This document shows, piece by piece, positions 46,811 through 60,015 of a stretch of 64,000 nucleotides of DNA. The DNA is from Isochrysis galbana (lineage: Eukaryota > Haptophyta > Isochrysidales > Isochrysidaceae). The translations under genes and the position numbers were made by a program. Every line of letters starts with the position of its first letter. The first letter of the stretch is position 1. Where the stretch lies: NCBI GenBank assembly GCA_018136815.1, contig CM030934.1, positions 4,599,587 through 4,663,586 on the forward strand. Direction: 5' to 3'. Below the pieces are notes generated by a model. It did no database searches, was not told where the DNA came from, and was given only the letters and a program-made list of their open reading frames with translations.

Positions 46811-48244
46811 TCACAAGGCCACTCTGAGGTTGTTCGGGTATCGTCTAGGCTCAAGCTGGTCGGAGTGAAGCTCGAGCCCCAACGAGGCACCGTCACCATC
46901 ACCCCAGCCATAAACAGCCCCATACTCGTCCGCTGCAACGGAGTGGAAGGCGCCACCGGCGACTGCAATAATACAAATGCCTTCAAGAGCCTCCACGCGC
47001 TTTGGCACCAACTGCTTCTCCTCATTGCCGTGCCCGAGGCGGCCACACTGGCCCGCACCCCACGAGTATAGGACACCATCGGACGTGAGCGCAAACGAAT
47101 GGCTCGCTCCAGCCACCACCTGTGCAATGTCTAGCCCTGCAAGAGCGCGAATTCGCTGCGGAATTTGGAGATGGGTTTCGTCGCCATGTCCGAGCTGGCC
47201 ACCGGCGCCGTCACCCCACGAGAGGACGGCGCCATCGCGCGCTAGGGCGAGCGACCGCTTGTTGCCAGCCGTGATCGCACTTATCGGCTGATCCTTCAGC
47301 GCCTCGATGACACGAGGCTCAAGCTCAGAGGCGCACGAGCCATGGCCAAGTTGTCCAAGCGCGCCTCGGCCCCAAGACAGCACTCGCCCTTCGCTGGTCA
47401 GCGCGAGTGAGGATTCATAGCCTGCTGCGATGGAGCGAATGTTCTTGCCCTCAAGCATCTTGACCACCTTCGGTTCTGCCTGGTGGTCCTCCGTACCATG
47501 GCCGAGCCGGCCATCCCCTCCAGCTCCCCATGAGAAGACCTTGCCCTCGGCGGTTAGGGCAAGCGCGTGGATGAAGCCAGCTTCCACAGCCACGATGCGC
47601 TCGTCCTTAAGCGCAACGATAGGGCGGGGGGTCGACTGGCCATGTGTGGTCCATCCGTGGCCCAACTGCCCCATGTTGCCCTGCCCCCACGAATACACCT
47701 CGCCTTCCTCAGTCACCGCCAGGGAGAGGGAGACCCCGGCAGCAACGGAGCGGATCTGGATGCCACGGAGAGTCGGAATGAGAGTGGGCACGTGGATCGA
47801 GCTGGCAGGGACGTCCTCTTCGGCGAGCTCGCCGTGACCGAGGAGGCCCGGAGTCGGATTGCCGTCCACGTCCCACTCCGTACCGCACGAGAGCAGCTCG
47901 CCCGCCTTGGAGATGAAGAGTGAGTGCGACATGCCAGCAGCAATGGTGCGCCTGGTGAGTTGCTTCCGCCTCCTCTCAAGCTGGAGAAGTTGGTGGACAC
48001 GTGCGCGGCAACTGGTTTCCTCGGCGAGCTTCTTGGGCAGATGGTGTCCCGCCTCGTCCGCGCGCAAGCGCAGGGCCCCCTCGACGGCCGGCTGGAGCTG
48101 CTTGCATGTGCGCATCAGTGAGCAAAAGTCGGTGAGCTGGCAGTGCTTGAGGATGTGCGCGACAATCTCGGTGGGAGGCTCGAGGAGGAGAGCGGCGGCG
48201 GCTTGACGTGCGGCCGCGCGCGCTGCCCGCCGCGTGACGGGCAT
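46811..48244 (-). CDS. F-box plus RCC1 seven-bladed beta-propeller protein
   Basis: A 477-aa, intronless product. The N-terminus is Arg/Ala-rich. An F-box-like helix bundle at about residues 18-60 (LEPPTEIVAHILKHCQL then SLMRTCKQLQPAVEGAL) follows. Seven RCC1-type repeats come next, most with a (S/G)WGxGxxGxLGHG core: SWGQGNMGQLGHG, SWGAGGDGRLGHG, SWGRGALGQLGHG, SWGDGAGGQLGHG, SWGAGQCGRLGHG. There is a more diverged first blade (SCGTEWDVDG...LLGHGE) and a last one (GWGDGDGASLG). Together they form one propeller. F-box + RCC1 points to substrate recognition for an SCF ubiquitin ligase, or a GEF-like/chromatin scaffold role. The former is inferred from architecture only. Confidence 0.87.
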   Translation of the reverse strand: MPVTRRAARAAARQAAAALLLEPPTEIVAHILKHCQLTDFCSLMRTCKQLQPAVEGALRLRADEAGHHLPKKLAEETSCRARVHQLLQLERRRKQLTRRTIAAGMSHSLFISKAGELLSCGTEWDVDGNPTPGLLGHGELAEEDVPASSIHVPTLIPTLRGIQIRSVAAGVSLSLAVTEEGEVYSWGQGNMGQLGHGWTTHGQSTPRPIVALKDERIVAVEAGFIHALALTAEGKVFSWGAGGDGRLGHGTEDHQAEPKVVKMLEGKNIRSIAAGYESSLALTSEGRVLSWGRGALGQLGHGSCASELEPRVIEALKDQPISAITAGNKRSLALARDGAVLSWGDGAGGQLGHGDETHLQIPQRIRALAGLDIAQVVAGASHSFALTSDGVLYSWGAGQCGRLGHGNEEKQLVPKRVEALEGICIIAVAGGAFHSVAADEYGAVYGWGDGDGASLGLELHSDQLEPRRYPNNLRVAL

Positions 48245-49462
<1,218 letters not shown>

Positions 49463-49723
49463 CGGGGGTTTTTGCGGGGTTGAAACAACGTTGGAAGAAG
49501 GTTCGAAGAGCTCGTTCAAAGAAGTCACGATCCTCAATCCTTCCTTAAACCGGAGAGTTGGAAGAGGCCCAGTGCGCGCCTCTTCCAACTGTCTGCCGGT
49601 GGAAGAGAGGGAGAGAGGAGAGCGAGAGAGCGATGGCGCCGAGGCCGGTGAGGGCAGCCCGGCGGCACATGCCAACCGCGAGCCAAGGCGCCGGCCGAGC
49701 GTCACAAGGGTGGCGGGGTGGCG

Positions 49724-51211
49724 ATGATGGGGCCCCAGCCCAGCCAGCAGCGCTCACAACGCCCCCTCACTCGCCGCGTTCCGCAGGAGAGAGAAGCGCG
49801 CAACAGCCGCTTCGACTGGACAGTGGAGCGCAAGGTTGCGCTGCTCAAGCAAGTGCTGGAGGCAGGCGACGAGGCGTTCAAGACGTTCAAGGACGGCAGC
49901 ACGACGGCGAAGAACGGACACACCCAGAAGTGGGTGTGGACGAACGAGGAGAATGGCATCTTGCCCATGGTGATGCGCGACGACTCCATGCAGGGCGCCT
50001 CGTTGCCATCGTACGCCTCTGTGATCGCCTCGCTCAAAGGTTGGGTTCAGGTGTGCCTTGCGATTGCGGCGACAGGCTTGCACGCGTGGCTTCACCACAA
50101 GCCTTGCCTGGGCCTTCAGGCATTGTCTCATCCCAACAGGCAAATTCACTGCCCCCCCCCCCACTTGCCTGCCTGCGGATGCAGGCAGGCGCGCATCTCT
50201 TCACCGCTGGCAAGGAGCAAGCGGAGCCGATTGAGGAAGACGACCCCGAGGACACCTCGGAGACCAAGTCGGAGCGGCCTCTGTCGGAGTACGAGACGTT
50301 GATCATTGAGGTGAGCGAGCTCCTCAAGTCGGCGTCCCAAAACTCTGCCAAGCGCAAGGCAGAGAGAGAAGCGGATCGTACCGCGAATGCGGCACAGAAC
50401 GAGGCAGCAAAGCAAGCGTACCGCGACCTGAGCGAAGATGAGTTGCGGGTGAGTGCTCGGCCCCAATGCGGCATTCTGCCTGTGCTCGCACGCCCGCGCA
50501 GCACGTCTCACTACTCCCGTGTGCACTCGCTCGCAGGCCGCACAGCGCTCGGGGTCAGGCAGCGTGCAATCGAGCACCGAGTCGCTCCCCGACCGCATTG
50601 AGGTCGAGTCCTACATGCTGCACTACTTTGAGGAGGAGCTCGCGGAGGGTCTCGACTTGCAGGACTTCCTCAAGGACGAACCAAGGTGGCCTGCAGGGTT
50701 CGCGTTGGACGGCCCCGACTCCGGAGGTAAGTACCATTTTGTGCGTAAGGAGGACAGCGCACAAAGCGCAAAGAAGGTGAAGCCCGCGACCGCACGTAAA
50801 GCGGCACATGCGCGCGATGCGCTTGTTGACATTCTTGAAGCGCACAAGGAGGAGATTGCGGCGAGTGCCAAGGCGAATGACGCGCTAGCGGCTGCGCAGG
50901 CGAGGCGCGACGAAATGGCAAGCAAGGCACAAGCAGAGGAGGCCTCATTCCGTGCGCGAGAGCTCGCGCATCGGGAGCGCACGGAGTTGGCGGCGTTGGA
51001 GCGTGAAAAGGAGCGTGACTTGCGCGAGGAAAAGCGTTGGGAGTACGAAGTGGCGCGTGAGGAAGCGCGCGCGAGGCGTGAGGCGGTAGTGGATGAAGAG
51101 CGCAGGAAGTGGAAGGAGGAGCAGGCTAAGCGCGAAGACGCGCGTGACGAACGGCAAACGCGGATGATGACGTGCATGATGCAGCTAATCGAGAAAGCAT
51201 TATCCAAGTGA
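49724..51211 (+). CDS. Harbinger Myb/SANT-like DNA-binding protein (three exons)
   Basis: Proposed CDS is join(49724..50050, 50185..50448, 50537..51211), 421 aa; both introns are phase 0. Intron 1: CAG|GTGTGC to GGATGCAG. Intron 2: CGG|GTGAGTGC to CTCGCAG. The N-terminal ~100 residues (SRFDWTVERKVALLKQVLEA, then KWVWTNEENGILPMV) are a trihelix/Myb-SANT-like DNA-binding domain. The middle is acidic with an EYETLIIEVSELLKS helix. The C-terminal 200 residues form a very charged Ala/Arg/Glu coiled coil ending MTCMMQLIEKALSK. In Harbinger elements this partner protein binds DNA and helps the transposase reach the nucleus and the TIRs. It lies convergent with the transposase. Gene identity rests partly on context. 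Confidence 0.72.
50051..50184 (+). other. Intron 1 of the Harbinger Myb/SANT-like gene
   Basis: 134 nt, GT-AG, phase 0; it joins two plus-strand frames that are otherwise separate. Confidence 0.65.
50449..50536 (+). other. Intron 2 of the Harbinger Myb/SANT-like gene
   Basis: 88 nt, donor GTGAGT, acceptor CTCGCAG, phase 0. Confidence 0.75.
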
Positions 51212-52247
<1,036 letters not shown>

Positions 52248-53521
52248 TTAGTACGGGCCGCCGGCCATGTAAGCCTCTAACGAAGGTGGATGAAGGTGAA
52301 ACTTGGCATTGACAATGGAGCCGTACAAGCAGGTGTGCATGTTAGTGAACACATTTGCAACGCGCAGATAGTTTCCCAAGTCACGCCGCAAAGGTTGCTG
52401 CGCTTTGCCAACGTCTATCCACGGCCACAGCTTGGCAATCTTGCCGAACCCCCACTCGACGCTGACCCGAAATGGGCTCATAGCTTTGTTGAAATGAGCC
52501 TGCCATGGTGCAAGCACGCCGCGGTAGATCCTGTAAAGGTAGGCCGATTGTGGATACGCCGAGTCGCCGAACAAGCAGTACGTTTGCCCAGCACCGCAGC
52601 ATAGACGCATTATGTGCAACAACCCCGACTGCCGGCACAAAAAGGAGTCGTGTCGAGAGCCGTGCACAGGGCCGAAAGGCCAAGGCTGTATGCCATTAGG
52701 GAAGACTAGACCCTGAATCTTCACCCCATGACACCTCTTGTGCCCTGAATAATAGAATTGTTGACCACGCACAGGCCGCGCAGTCTCCCACAGCTTGCCA
52801 TCAACGAACCCCACCAGGTTCGGCACTGGGACCCCCACCGAAAGAAACGCAGAGGCAAAAAGTGGAAACAAGGGGGCAAACGATGAAAAACTCCGCGAGT
52901 CCACCAGGTGGGGGAACTTGTTGTGAATGTGGGTCACTACGGTCGTGTGCGCCTCCGAGATGGCCGCTTCGCTTCGCCCGCACTCCCAGGACAACGTCGT
53001 TGCACTCCCTGCACAGAAGTGTACGGCGAGGTTGGGGTGAGGAGAGGGAGAGAGAATGCGTAAGCAGGTGATGTGATGCACAAACCTGCGGTCCTGAAGC
53101 GCCGCAGCGTGATGAGAGCGGCCTCTTCTCCGCTGAAGACATGCCCTCCGCGAAGCCGAAAGCCAGGCGGGAGCTGCAGTGCTTCGATGAATCGCGGCAG
53201 ATCAGCCAGCCGGATACCGAAGCGCGCGTAAATGTCGCGCGTCAGTACCTCGTCGCTGCCGCCCGCGGCCGCTGACTCTCGCGCCAGCCGAGCGAGCGAC
53301 AGCCGCTCTGGCCCAATGCGCGAGCGCGTGACGCGCACCAACGGCTCTGCGGCAAAGACGAGGAGCGCTGCCTCGATCGCACGCGGTCGCGCCGTGGCGC
53401 GCAGTCCCGAGCCGTCCAATCTCCTCTGCCTGCGCCGTCTCCACCTCGCAATGCACACCTGCAGGGCTAGGGCGAGGCGAGCATCCTCCACCTCTTGCAC
53501 TGTGAAGGGGCGCGTGGGCAT
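52248..53521 (-). CDS. PIF/Harbinger DDE transposase (two exons)
   Basis: Proposed CDS is complement(join(52248..53008, 53086..53521)), 398 aa, with a 77-nt phase-1 intron (GCAG|GTTTGT, acceptor TTCTGTGCAG). The N-terminal part is helical (helix-turn-helix-like) and Arg/Ala/Leu-rich. The DDE_Tnp_4 core has NLVGFVDGKLWETARP (D about 215), RGQQFYYSGHKRCHGVKIQG, PVHGSRHDSFL (D about 266), YCLFGDSAYPQ (D about 294), and FNKAMSPFRVSVEWGFGKI (E about 330). All catalytic acidic residues of the family are present in order, so the enzyme may be active. The intron is supported because exon 1 otherwise reads into unrelated sequence. Convergent with the Myb/SANT-like gene. Confidence 0.85.
53009..53085 (-). 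other. Intron of the Harbinger transposase gene
   Basis: 77 nt, GT-AG on the minus strand, phase 1; links the HTH-like exon to the DDE exon. Confidence 0.75.
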
Positions 53522-53677
53522 CTCGCGGGAGGGGCCCGACAGTGCGCGCGCTCTCTTTCAACCACTTGTTGGAACCAAGAAGCGAGTTTACATTTTGTGG
53601 AGCAGTTGCAAGAGCCCTCCACAGAACTATTTCAGGCCCGTTCTTTCAACCTTCCTAAAACCCTGCAAAAGACCTCT

Positions 53678-55335
53678 ATTTTTATCAGAGCACTGTTCCT
53701 TCCTTTGGATTTTATACCCTTTACTGTGCATGCGCAGCTCTCTTATTTTCTTCATACCCTCCTCTCTCTTTCTCACCCTCTCCTCGTCGGTAAGAGTAAG
53801 GGACAGCAGATCATCGGGCGCACGGGCGCCGAGAGACGAGAGATGAAATCCCTCTTTTCCCAATATAGCAGCAGGCGGTGTGATGAGCGGAAGGGGGCCG
53901 ACGAGCCGTCCAGAGCTAGAATCGCCAGAATCTGTAGAGGCCCCACCCCCCATTTACTAGCGTAAACGGTAAACGGCTCGCGTTTATATCTGTCCTCGGT
54001 TGTCGGTTGGTGTCGCGTTCATACTTTGTTTCTTGCTTGAGTTTCGCGGTCTTCGTCTGTTGCTCCCGGCTCCCGCCTCCCGCCCCATGCCCACTATCGG
54101 GTGTCTGCCCCTGCCGTCACGTCAAACAGCTCGCGTCCGACAAAATGTGACTCCCCGCAAGGCTCACAAATCAGACTTGCAAATCAAATCCAGAAGGAGC
54201 ACTCCACCCCTCCCACGCGGCGAAGTCCCCGGTTGCCGGCCTCCATCGCTTCGATCAGCGCGAGGGCGGACGTGTCCGGGGAACCTGGGAAGCGATGTCC
54301 TACGCTGCCGGCTGGCTAGCGGCATACTCACACAGCTTGGCCAGAAGCCAGAAGCCAGAAGCCAGAAGCCAGAAGCTCATGCTGTTTGATGTTGAATGTT
54401 GATGTTGATGTCGTGCTGCACGGCCTCCCTCATCAACTCGCACTCCTCGCGAGCACTTTGCGCCTCCTAGATGTCGTACCACTTGTGCCGCTTGCCGCGC
54501 CGCCTGCACTTGGGGGAGGGCATGGCATGGCATGGGCATGGGCATGGCGCATGGCGACCTCACACCCATGCACCCACGACTGCGCGGCCGGTAGGCCGAC
54601 GCCCTAGCGGCGACTTTCTCTCCGGTCTCCGTCCGGGGGCGGGGGGCGGGGCGGTCCGCGTTCCGAATTTGGCTCGTGGGTGACCTGCTTCCACATGCCA
54701 TGGCACTGGGGAGAGGTCTACGCCGAGCCTGACACTCCTCCCTCGTCCCGTCCCGTCGCCGCCGCATTTATCCATGCTCCCGTCTAGTCATACATGCGTC
54801 CATCCCACCCACTCTTTGCACTCACACACCACACCGCACTTGCACTCCTCTGCATCACAACAGCGTTATGCGTTATTGTTTTGCACAACTGTATGTACAC
54901 TGCCGCCAATATGTGCATGTGCTAGTCCACCTCACACATGACGTCAATCAATTGTACATACATGTATATGTGCACGTGAGGCCTAAAGTGACGAACACTT
55001 CACGAGTCGCCACACGTAGCGCCGGGGACCGTCGGCATTCCACCCCAGCTAGCCTTTAATCAACACTCCATCATCAATGGCCCGCGATGAGCGGCCCTAA
55101 CAATAGCATGCGGTGACGCCTTGGTCTCCCACTCGCGAGCATCTTGAACCCTGCGGGCTCATTCTCCGTTGAGCGGCGCCTGTGCCGTCAAGGGAGGTAG
55201 CATTGAATGAGTGGTGGCCGCGGCCACCCCACGTTAAAGAAGAAGAAGCTCTGAACTCGCCGCGTCATGATTTGGTCCTTTGGACGTGGCATTTGCAATC
55301 GATGGAGAAGGCACGCAGAGGCGGAGATCAAGGCC
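53678..55335. other. Intergenic, no gene seen; short tandem repeat
   Basis: Contains five to six tandem AGAAGCCAG units at 54340-54376 and GGCATGGCATGGGCATGGGC near 54520-54550. ORFs are Arg/Pro/Ser-rich and motif-free. The part next to 55336 is likely the 3' UTR of the FN3-DUF1995 gene. Confidence 0.4.
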
Positions 55336-57253
55336 TCAAACACCCCACGCACCCCAGTTGAGCGACCCTAGCTGTTCTCGGCTCGGCAAGCTTTCGAACT
55401 CGGCGAGCCGTTCGAAGCCACCTGCAGTCTCACAGAGCACATGGGCGAGGAAGGGACCATCATAGTGACGCAACACTGCGCCTCGCTCAACGGGGCGATT
55501 AGAGGGGCGTTGGAGTTGGAAGATGCCGCGATAGTAGTAGACAGGTTCGCCAAATGTTCTTACAAAGTCACGGCACGCGCTTGAGGTGGTGATGCCGAAC
55601 GTATATGAGAGAATCGTGTCCTCCAGGTCAGGATTGAGGAGCACCCACGTTGCGCCTGGGACCTGCGACGTCCAACGATTGTGGCGGTGAGCGAGTGCGG
55701 AAGGCGAGGGTAGCTGAGAACGTGGCCCTGGAGTGGAAGCATGTGGAGCCATCGAACCTTTGCCACAGCTTGCTGAATCGCAAGGACTGCGGCATCTCCT
55801 CTCGAGTTTGCGGGTGCAGCGAAGAGGTAGACGTCCGAGGGATCCGTTGGGTCAACGGTCTCGGCAGTGAAGTCGTATTGCTCCTGAATGAGCTCACGGG
55901 TGACAGCGCCTGAGACAGAGCCCACCCGCACGTGAGAGCCCACCGGCCGGCCGAGAGCCTGTCCAAGGGGCACGCGAGGGTGGTATTTTGGTGAGTCCCA
56001 GAAAGCGTAGGCCGGTGATGAGGGCGGGGAGAGGCCGGGTGTCTCATCGCTTTGGGTAGCCGCACTTTGCGAAAAGCATCTTGACCACCAGCAGCAGAGC
56101 CTGTGTCCGGGAAGACGACGGTCACCCTCAGGCCGCGCAACGCCTCGGCCAAGGCGAGGACCGACAGGCCAAGCAGTGGCTCCGAATAGCTATGAGAGTT
56201 TTCGATGTGGCGGTTCAGCCCTGGTGGCTGTAGCTCAATGCGGAGGCGAGGGCCCTGCTGCCCCTCCGAGCCTGTCTGCTCTGTGGGACCCATCACTGGC
56301 AATGGAAAGTAGGTGCCGGCGGATCTATCCTTTGCAAGGTCCAGCTGTGGCGTAGCGCCATCGTCTGTACTGAGCACACGCGCCGAGTGCGAGGCCTCGA
56401 CCCGCGCACATACGGTGGTGGCTGTGCCCTGGCCTTGCTCCAAGCCCCTCACAAAGCCGGCTTGCTGCCTTCCCATGCGGACGGCTGTAACGAGGGACGA
56501 CTGAGCTTGCAGCAGCGCCAGCTCCGCCGACGTTGGAACGATAGAGAGAAGGGGCGACTCGGGCGGGATCCACGAGTCGGCGCGCAGATACTCAGACAGG
56601 CTCGGTGCGGAGGGCGGGGTTGGCGGTTGGTGCGAGCCTCCCACCGAGTCCCATGGCATGTCAGCGTCGCCACTTTCGAGCGACATCGAGCTGACGCCGT
56701 GGAACGGGGCGTGCCACTGCCTGAAGATGGGGGCTTTCAGTGCAGCGAGAGCATCTTCGCTGGCCTGTGACATGGCAGGCCCCTCTGCCTCGGCGGCTGC
56801 CGGCATGCGGCACTCTCCGATGACCTCCACTCTGCTGCCTGGCCATCCCAGGGCCGAAATGAGAGGTGTTGGCTGGCTAAAGGGTGCCAGCCGCTCGTCC
56901 TTGTCCAACTCAGCCAGCCGGAAGGAATAGCTCAATCCTGGTTCCAGGGGGAAGGCGTAGCTTGTGGTAGTTCCGTCGAGAGTGACCGCCGCTTCCCATT
57001 CGGACCACTCAGCGCCCGTAAGCGCCTCAGGGCGGACTCGCCCCTCGAGGCGCCAGGCGGCTGGCGTCCCAGAGTCTGGCTGCCATGTCAGTACTGCACA
57101 TACATGGACGACGCGTAGCACTGTGAGGTACGAGGCTGTCGATCGTGTGGGTGCCGTATGAAGCGCTGAGAGCCGCACGGAGGGCGCGGGCGCACGCATT
57201 GCGGCGTTCGAGCACCGGGAGATGGGCGAGGCACGGAAGGGAGCTTGCCTCAT
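55336..57253 (-). CDS. FN3 + DUF1995 fusion protein, probably plastid-related (three exons)
   Basis: Proposed CDS is complement(join(55336..55662, 55758..55958, 56066..57253)), 571 aa; introns of 95 and 107 nt, both phase 0. ATG 57253 gives MRQAPFRASPISRCSNAAM, a Ser/Ala/Arg-rich presequence. A fibronectin-III-like domain follows (about 50-150: VLTWQPDSGTPAAWRLEGR, WSEWEAAVTLDGTTTSYAF, LEPGLSYSFRLAE). After a ~180-aa variable region comes a DUF1995 domain: LRIELQPPGLN, LRVTVVFPDTGSAA, DPSDVYLFAAPANSRGDAA, TWVLLNPDLEDT and RTFGEPVYYYRGIFQLQ. DUF1995 is known from plastid proteins such as LPA3-type photosystem II factors. The FN3 fusion is unusual. Intron positions are inferred from frame changes that keep DUF1995 continuous; the donor at 56065 (AAA|GTGCGG) is the weakest. 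Confidence 0.75.
55663..55757 (-). other. Intron 2 of the FN3-DUF1995 gene
   Basis: 95 nt, minus strand, donor AAAG|GTTCG and acceptor GTCGCAG, phase 0. Confidence 0.7.
55959..56065 (-). other. Intron 1 of the FN3-DUF1995 gene
   Basis: 107 nt, minus strand, proposed donor AAA|GTGCGG and acceptor CTTGGACAG, phase 0. Alternative donors within 20 nt are possible. Confidence 0.55.
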
Positions 57254-57405
57254 CGATGAGCCAACGGTGGTGATGGGGTGGGCGGGCAGAGGGGGGGAGG
57301 GGGTGGGTTTGTGGGGGGGAGTGGAAATGGGAGAAGAGAGCGAGGAAGGCAGGGAGGTAGGAGGGGAGAGACAGAATGGAACCCAGCCTATAAAGGGCTG
57401 AGAGA

Positions 57406-57494
<89 letters not shown>

Positions 57495-58409
57495 GAGAGA
57501 GAGATGAGAGATGTAGAGGAAGATCTGAGAAGGGAGTATCTATGGAGAATATGTTTGGGGTTGCTTATTATATGCTTTGGAAGGGGGCTGCCTGGCGGGC
57601 GGGAGAGAGAGCGGAAAATTCTCCTGATGCTTTCATGACGAGACCAGCACAATCGAGCGTTGTTCAGATAAGAGAAGACAGAGAATGCGGTGAGTATAAT
57701 GATATAGTGAGGGGAGGGAGGAGAGACAGCAGAGCGCACGCGCAGCAGCAGAACGGCTGTGTGAGGCGGATGGAGTATTATTGTCGTATCAGTATTCTAG
57801 TACAGACTAAAGATGTTGGTTCGCTGGAAGCAGAGAGTGGGAGACGAGGAGAGAGAGAGAGGAGAGGGAGAAGATTGGACGGATCCACTGCCGTAAGACA
57901 CAAGACGACGGAACTCAACGGTAAACAGAGAAGTCGCATGAATAAAAAGCACTCTATTCACGCCTTTCGCTTTCATCCACCTTTTTTTGCCTTGTTCATG
58001 GCACACACTCGTAAAGGTGTTAGGGTACTTTTATGATTGATAACAACGGCGGTAGTGAATTTCATGGTTCATGGAAGCTTAGCCTGACCCCCCTTGCCAA
58101 CAGTCAGGAAATTCAGTAAAAATTCGCGAAACGCGCGATTTTTGTATAAAATCTGGCAGGGCAAGTTTACTCACTCTAGGGTGGTAAACCTCCTCTCGTT
58201 GGCGAGAAAATTGCCGCTCACGCTGTGGAAAATCTGGCCTCTCGCTACCGGCTGCGACCGGCGCCACTGAGGTTTCCCATTCCCCATGGACTTGACGGAT
58301 TGGAGGTTACGGATGGGACGGAGGGAACCGGAAGGTACGGAAGGTAGGCGGCGGGAGGCACGGTGTACGGTGTTTTGAAACTGGGCGGGTTACGGGCTGA
58401 TCCACCTCA
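57254..58409 (-). promoter_or_regulatory. Upstream region of the FN3-DUF1995 gene with (GA)n microsatellite
   Basis: (GA)n on + at 57401-57505, i.e. (CT)n on the coding strand, ~150 bp upstream of the start. The in-frame upstream Ser-Leu run is this repeat. From 57540 to 58409 no gene is seen; GGTTACGGATGGGACGGAGG-type short repeats occur near 58300. Confidence 0.45.
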
Positions 58410-59621
58410 ATGGCGGGAGGGTGGATGGCGGGCAGTGGCGAGGGCGAGCGGGGCGACGGAGCAGACATAGCGGTAGCGAGTAAGGCTATGAATATGATAC
58501 CAAGATATCCACTACTAGATATCTTGGCATCTAGGGCCCTTTTGCCTTTTGGCTTTTGGCACTATCTATATCTATCTAGGGTCAGGGTCAGGCCAGGATA
58601 TATCATATGTCATGTATGTTTGGCATATTTCGGTAGATATTTTGGCATGCATATATGCAACATATTTCGGTGCACAAAAGACCACTGTACATATATGTCG
58701 ACATATATGTGGCGCGCGCGCGCGCGGCAAAATCTTCTCCCGCGGCGCGAGCGAGACCCGAGACCCGACGCCACCAGCCACCAGCAGCCCCCATGCCCCC
58801 CCCCTCCATACTCGCCATGGCAGGAAGGAGAGGTGCGAGTAGCCCGATGCCCGCCCATCCATGCACGCCTGATCTTGATGCCTGCGCGCAGCATCTCACG
58901 CACGCCCTCTCTCTCTCTCTCTTGCCCTACACGCCAGGTAAGCGACTATGTCGCCGCGGTGGCTCAACAGACAACGCGGACGTGCTGTGCATGCTTGAGG
59001 AGTATGAGGCGGAGGACGGGGATGAGGACGGCGATGAGTCTGGCGACACGCTCAAGCGCATGCGCGCGGGCCTTGACAAGGACGGCGACAACGGCGACGA
59101 CAGGTCCTCCAACTCCATCGAGGTGGTCTCTGAGGAGGAGGACCATCGCCCGCATGTCCAGGTCGGCTAGCCCGTCATCCACGACCTCCTTGGCCGCGGG
59201 GTCATCTCGGCGCTCGGCCGCGGCACTTTTTTCGGCGAGAGCAGAGTACAGCTCGACTACTTCTCCAAGGAGAGCCAAAGGCGCGTGCGTCGGTGCCTAG
59301 TTCTCGATCCAATCTACACCGAGTGGGTGCAGTCACAGCCTCGGGATAAGAAGGAGAAGGCCACGGAAGTCAAGCGCATCTGTGTGGGATGGAGTGGAGC
59401 TGTGGCTGTGTTGCATGTGGGGGCAAGAGGATTGATGTATGTAACATGTGAGGTACAGTCCAGAGACATGGGGCACGGGCCACCGGACACATGGGAGGCA
59501 CGCGACGGAGGAGCTGAGGACGAGCGAGGGACCTCGACCGGCATGCGGTCACGCGAGACGAGAACGAGGACGAAGAGCACACAAGGCAGGAGGCCACAGG
59601 AGCGCTCAAGCGATAGCGCTG
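58410..59621 (+). other. Possible transposon-derived coding remnants
   Basis: The frame from 58655 encodes an acidic stretch (DGDEDGDESGDTLKRMRAG, SIEVVSEEEDHRP) and stops at 59168. The same frame then continues open with LLGRGVISALGRGTFFGESR, VQLDYFSKESQRRVRRCLV and LDPIYTEWVQSQPRDKKEKA to about 59380. The sequence looks coding but broken, and it lies upstream of a hAT relic, so it may be the degraded N-terminal part of that element. (CG)n at 58713-58726; no family assigned. Confidence 0.3.
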
Positions 59622-59840
59622 AGCGTGCAAAAGCTACCGGAACGAGAGAAGACACGCGGGGGGGGGGAAGGAGAGAACGCGCGGGAAAAGAAAGAGACGA
59701 CAGTGGGCGGAAAACACTCAGTGGGAACGGGGAGCGTGCAAAAGCTACCGGAACGAGAGAAGACACGCGGGGGGGGGAAAGGAGAGAACGCGCGGGAAAA
59801 GAAAGAGACGACAGTGGGCGGAAAACACTCAGTGGGAACG
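59622..59840 (+). repeat. Tandem duplication, period ~108 bp
   Basis: Two copies of a unit starting GAGCGTGCAAAAGCTACCGG and containing GAGAAGACACGCGGGGGGGG and GGGCGGAAAACACTCAGTGG (about 59622-59731 and 59732-59840). They differ mainly in the length of the G-run. The translated repeat is Arg/Glu/Gly-rich and not convincing as protein. Confidence 0.85.
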
Positions 59841-60015
59841 GGGAGAGAGGGAAGGAGGGACGAGGCGAGAATTGGGAAAGAGGGACGTGAGGGGACGATC
59901 CTATCGGGAGCGGGCGGGAAAGGTGAGCGTGATACGGAACTAGACAACGAAGGGGGGTCACGCGAGGAAACCTAATGGCGGGAAAGATGCGAAGAGGTAT
60001 GAACAACCCCCCCTA

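Noticed and set aside
46189-47127. 312-codon minus ORF overlapping the RCC1 gene 3' end
   Set aside because: It overlaps the RCC1 coding region on the same strand in a different frame and lacks any motif; the RCC1 propeller is unambiguous.
57254-57739. N-terminal extension of the FN3-DUF1995 gene through Ser-Leu repeats
   Set aside because: The extension is a (CT)n microsatellite translation. ATG 57253 directly precedes plausible protein sequence, so the extension is more likely 5' UTR.
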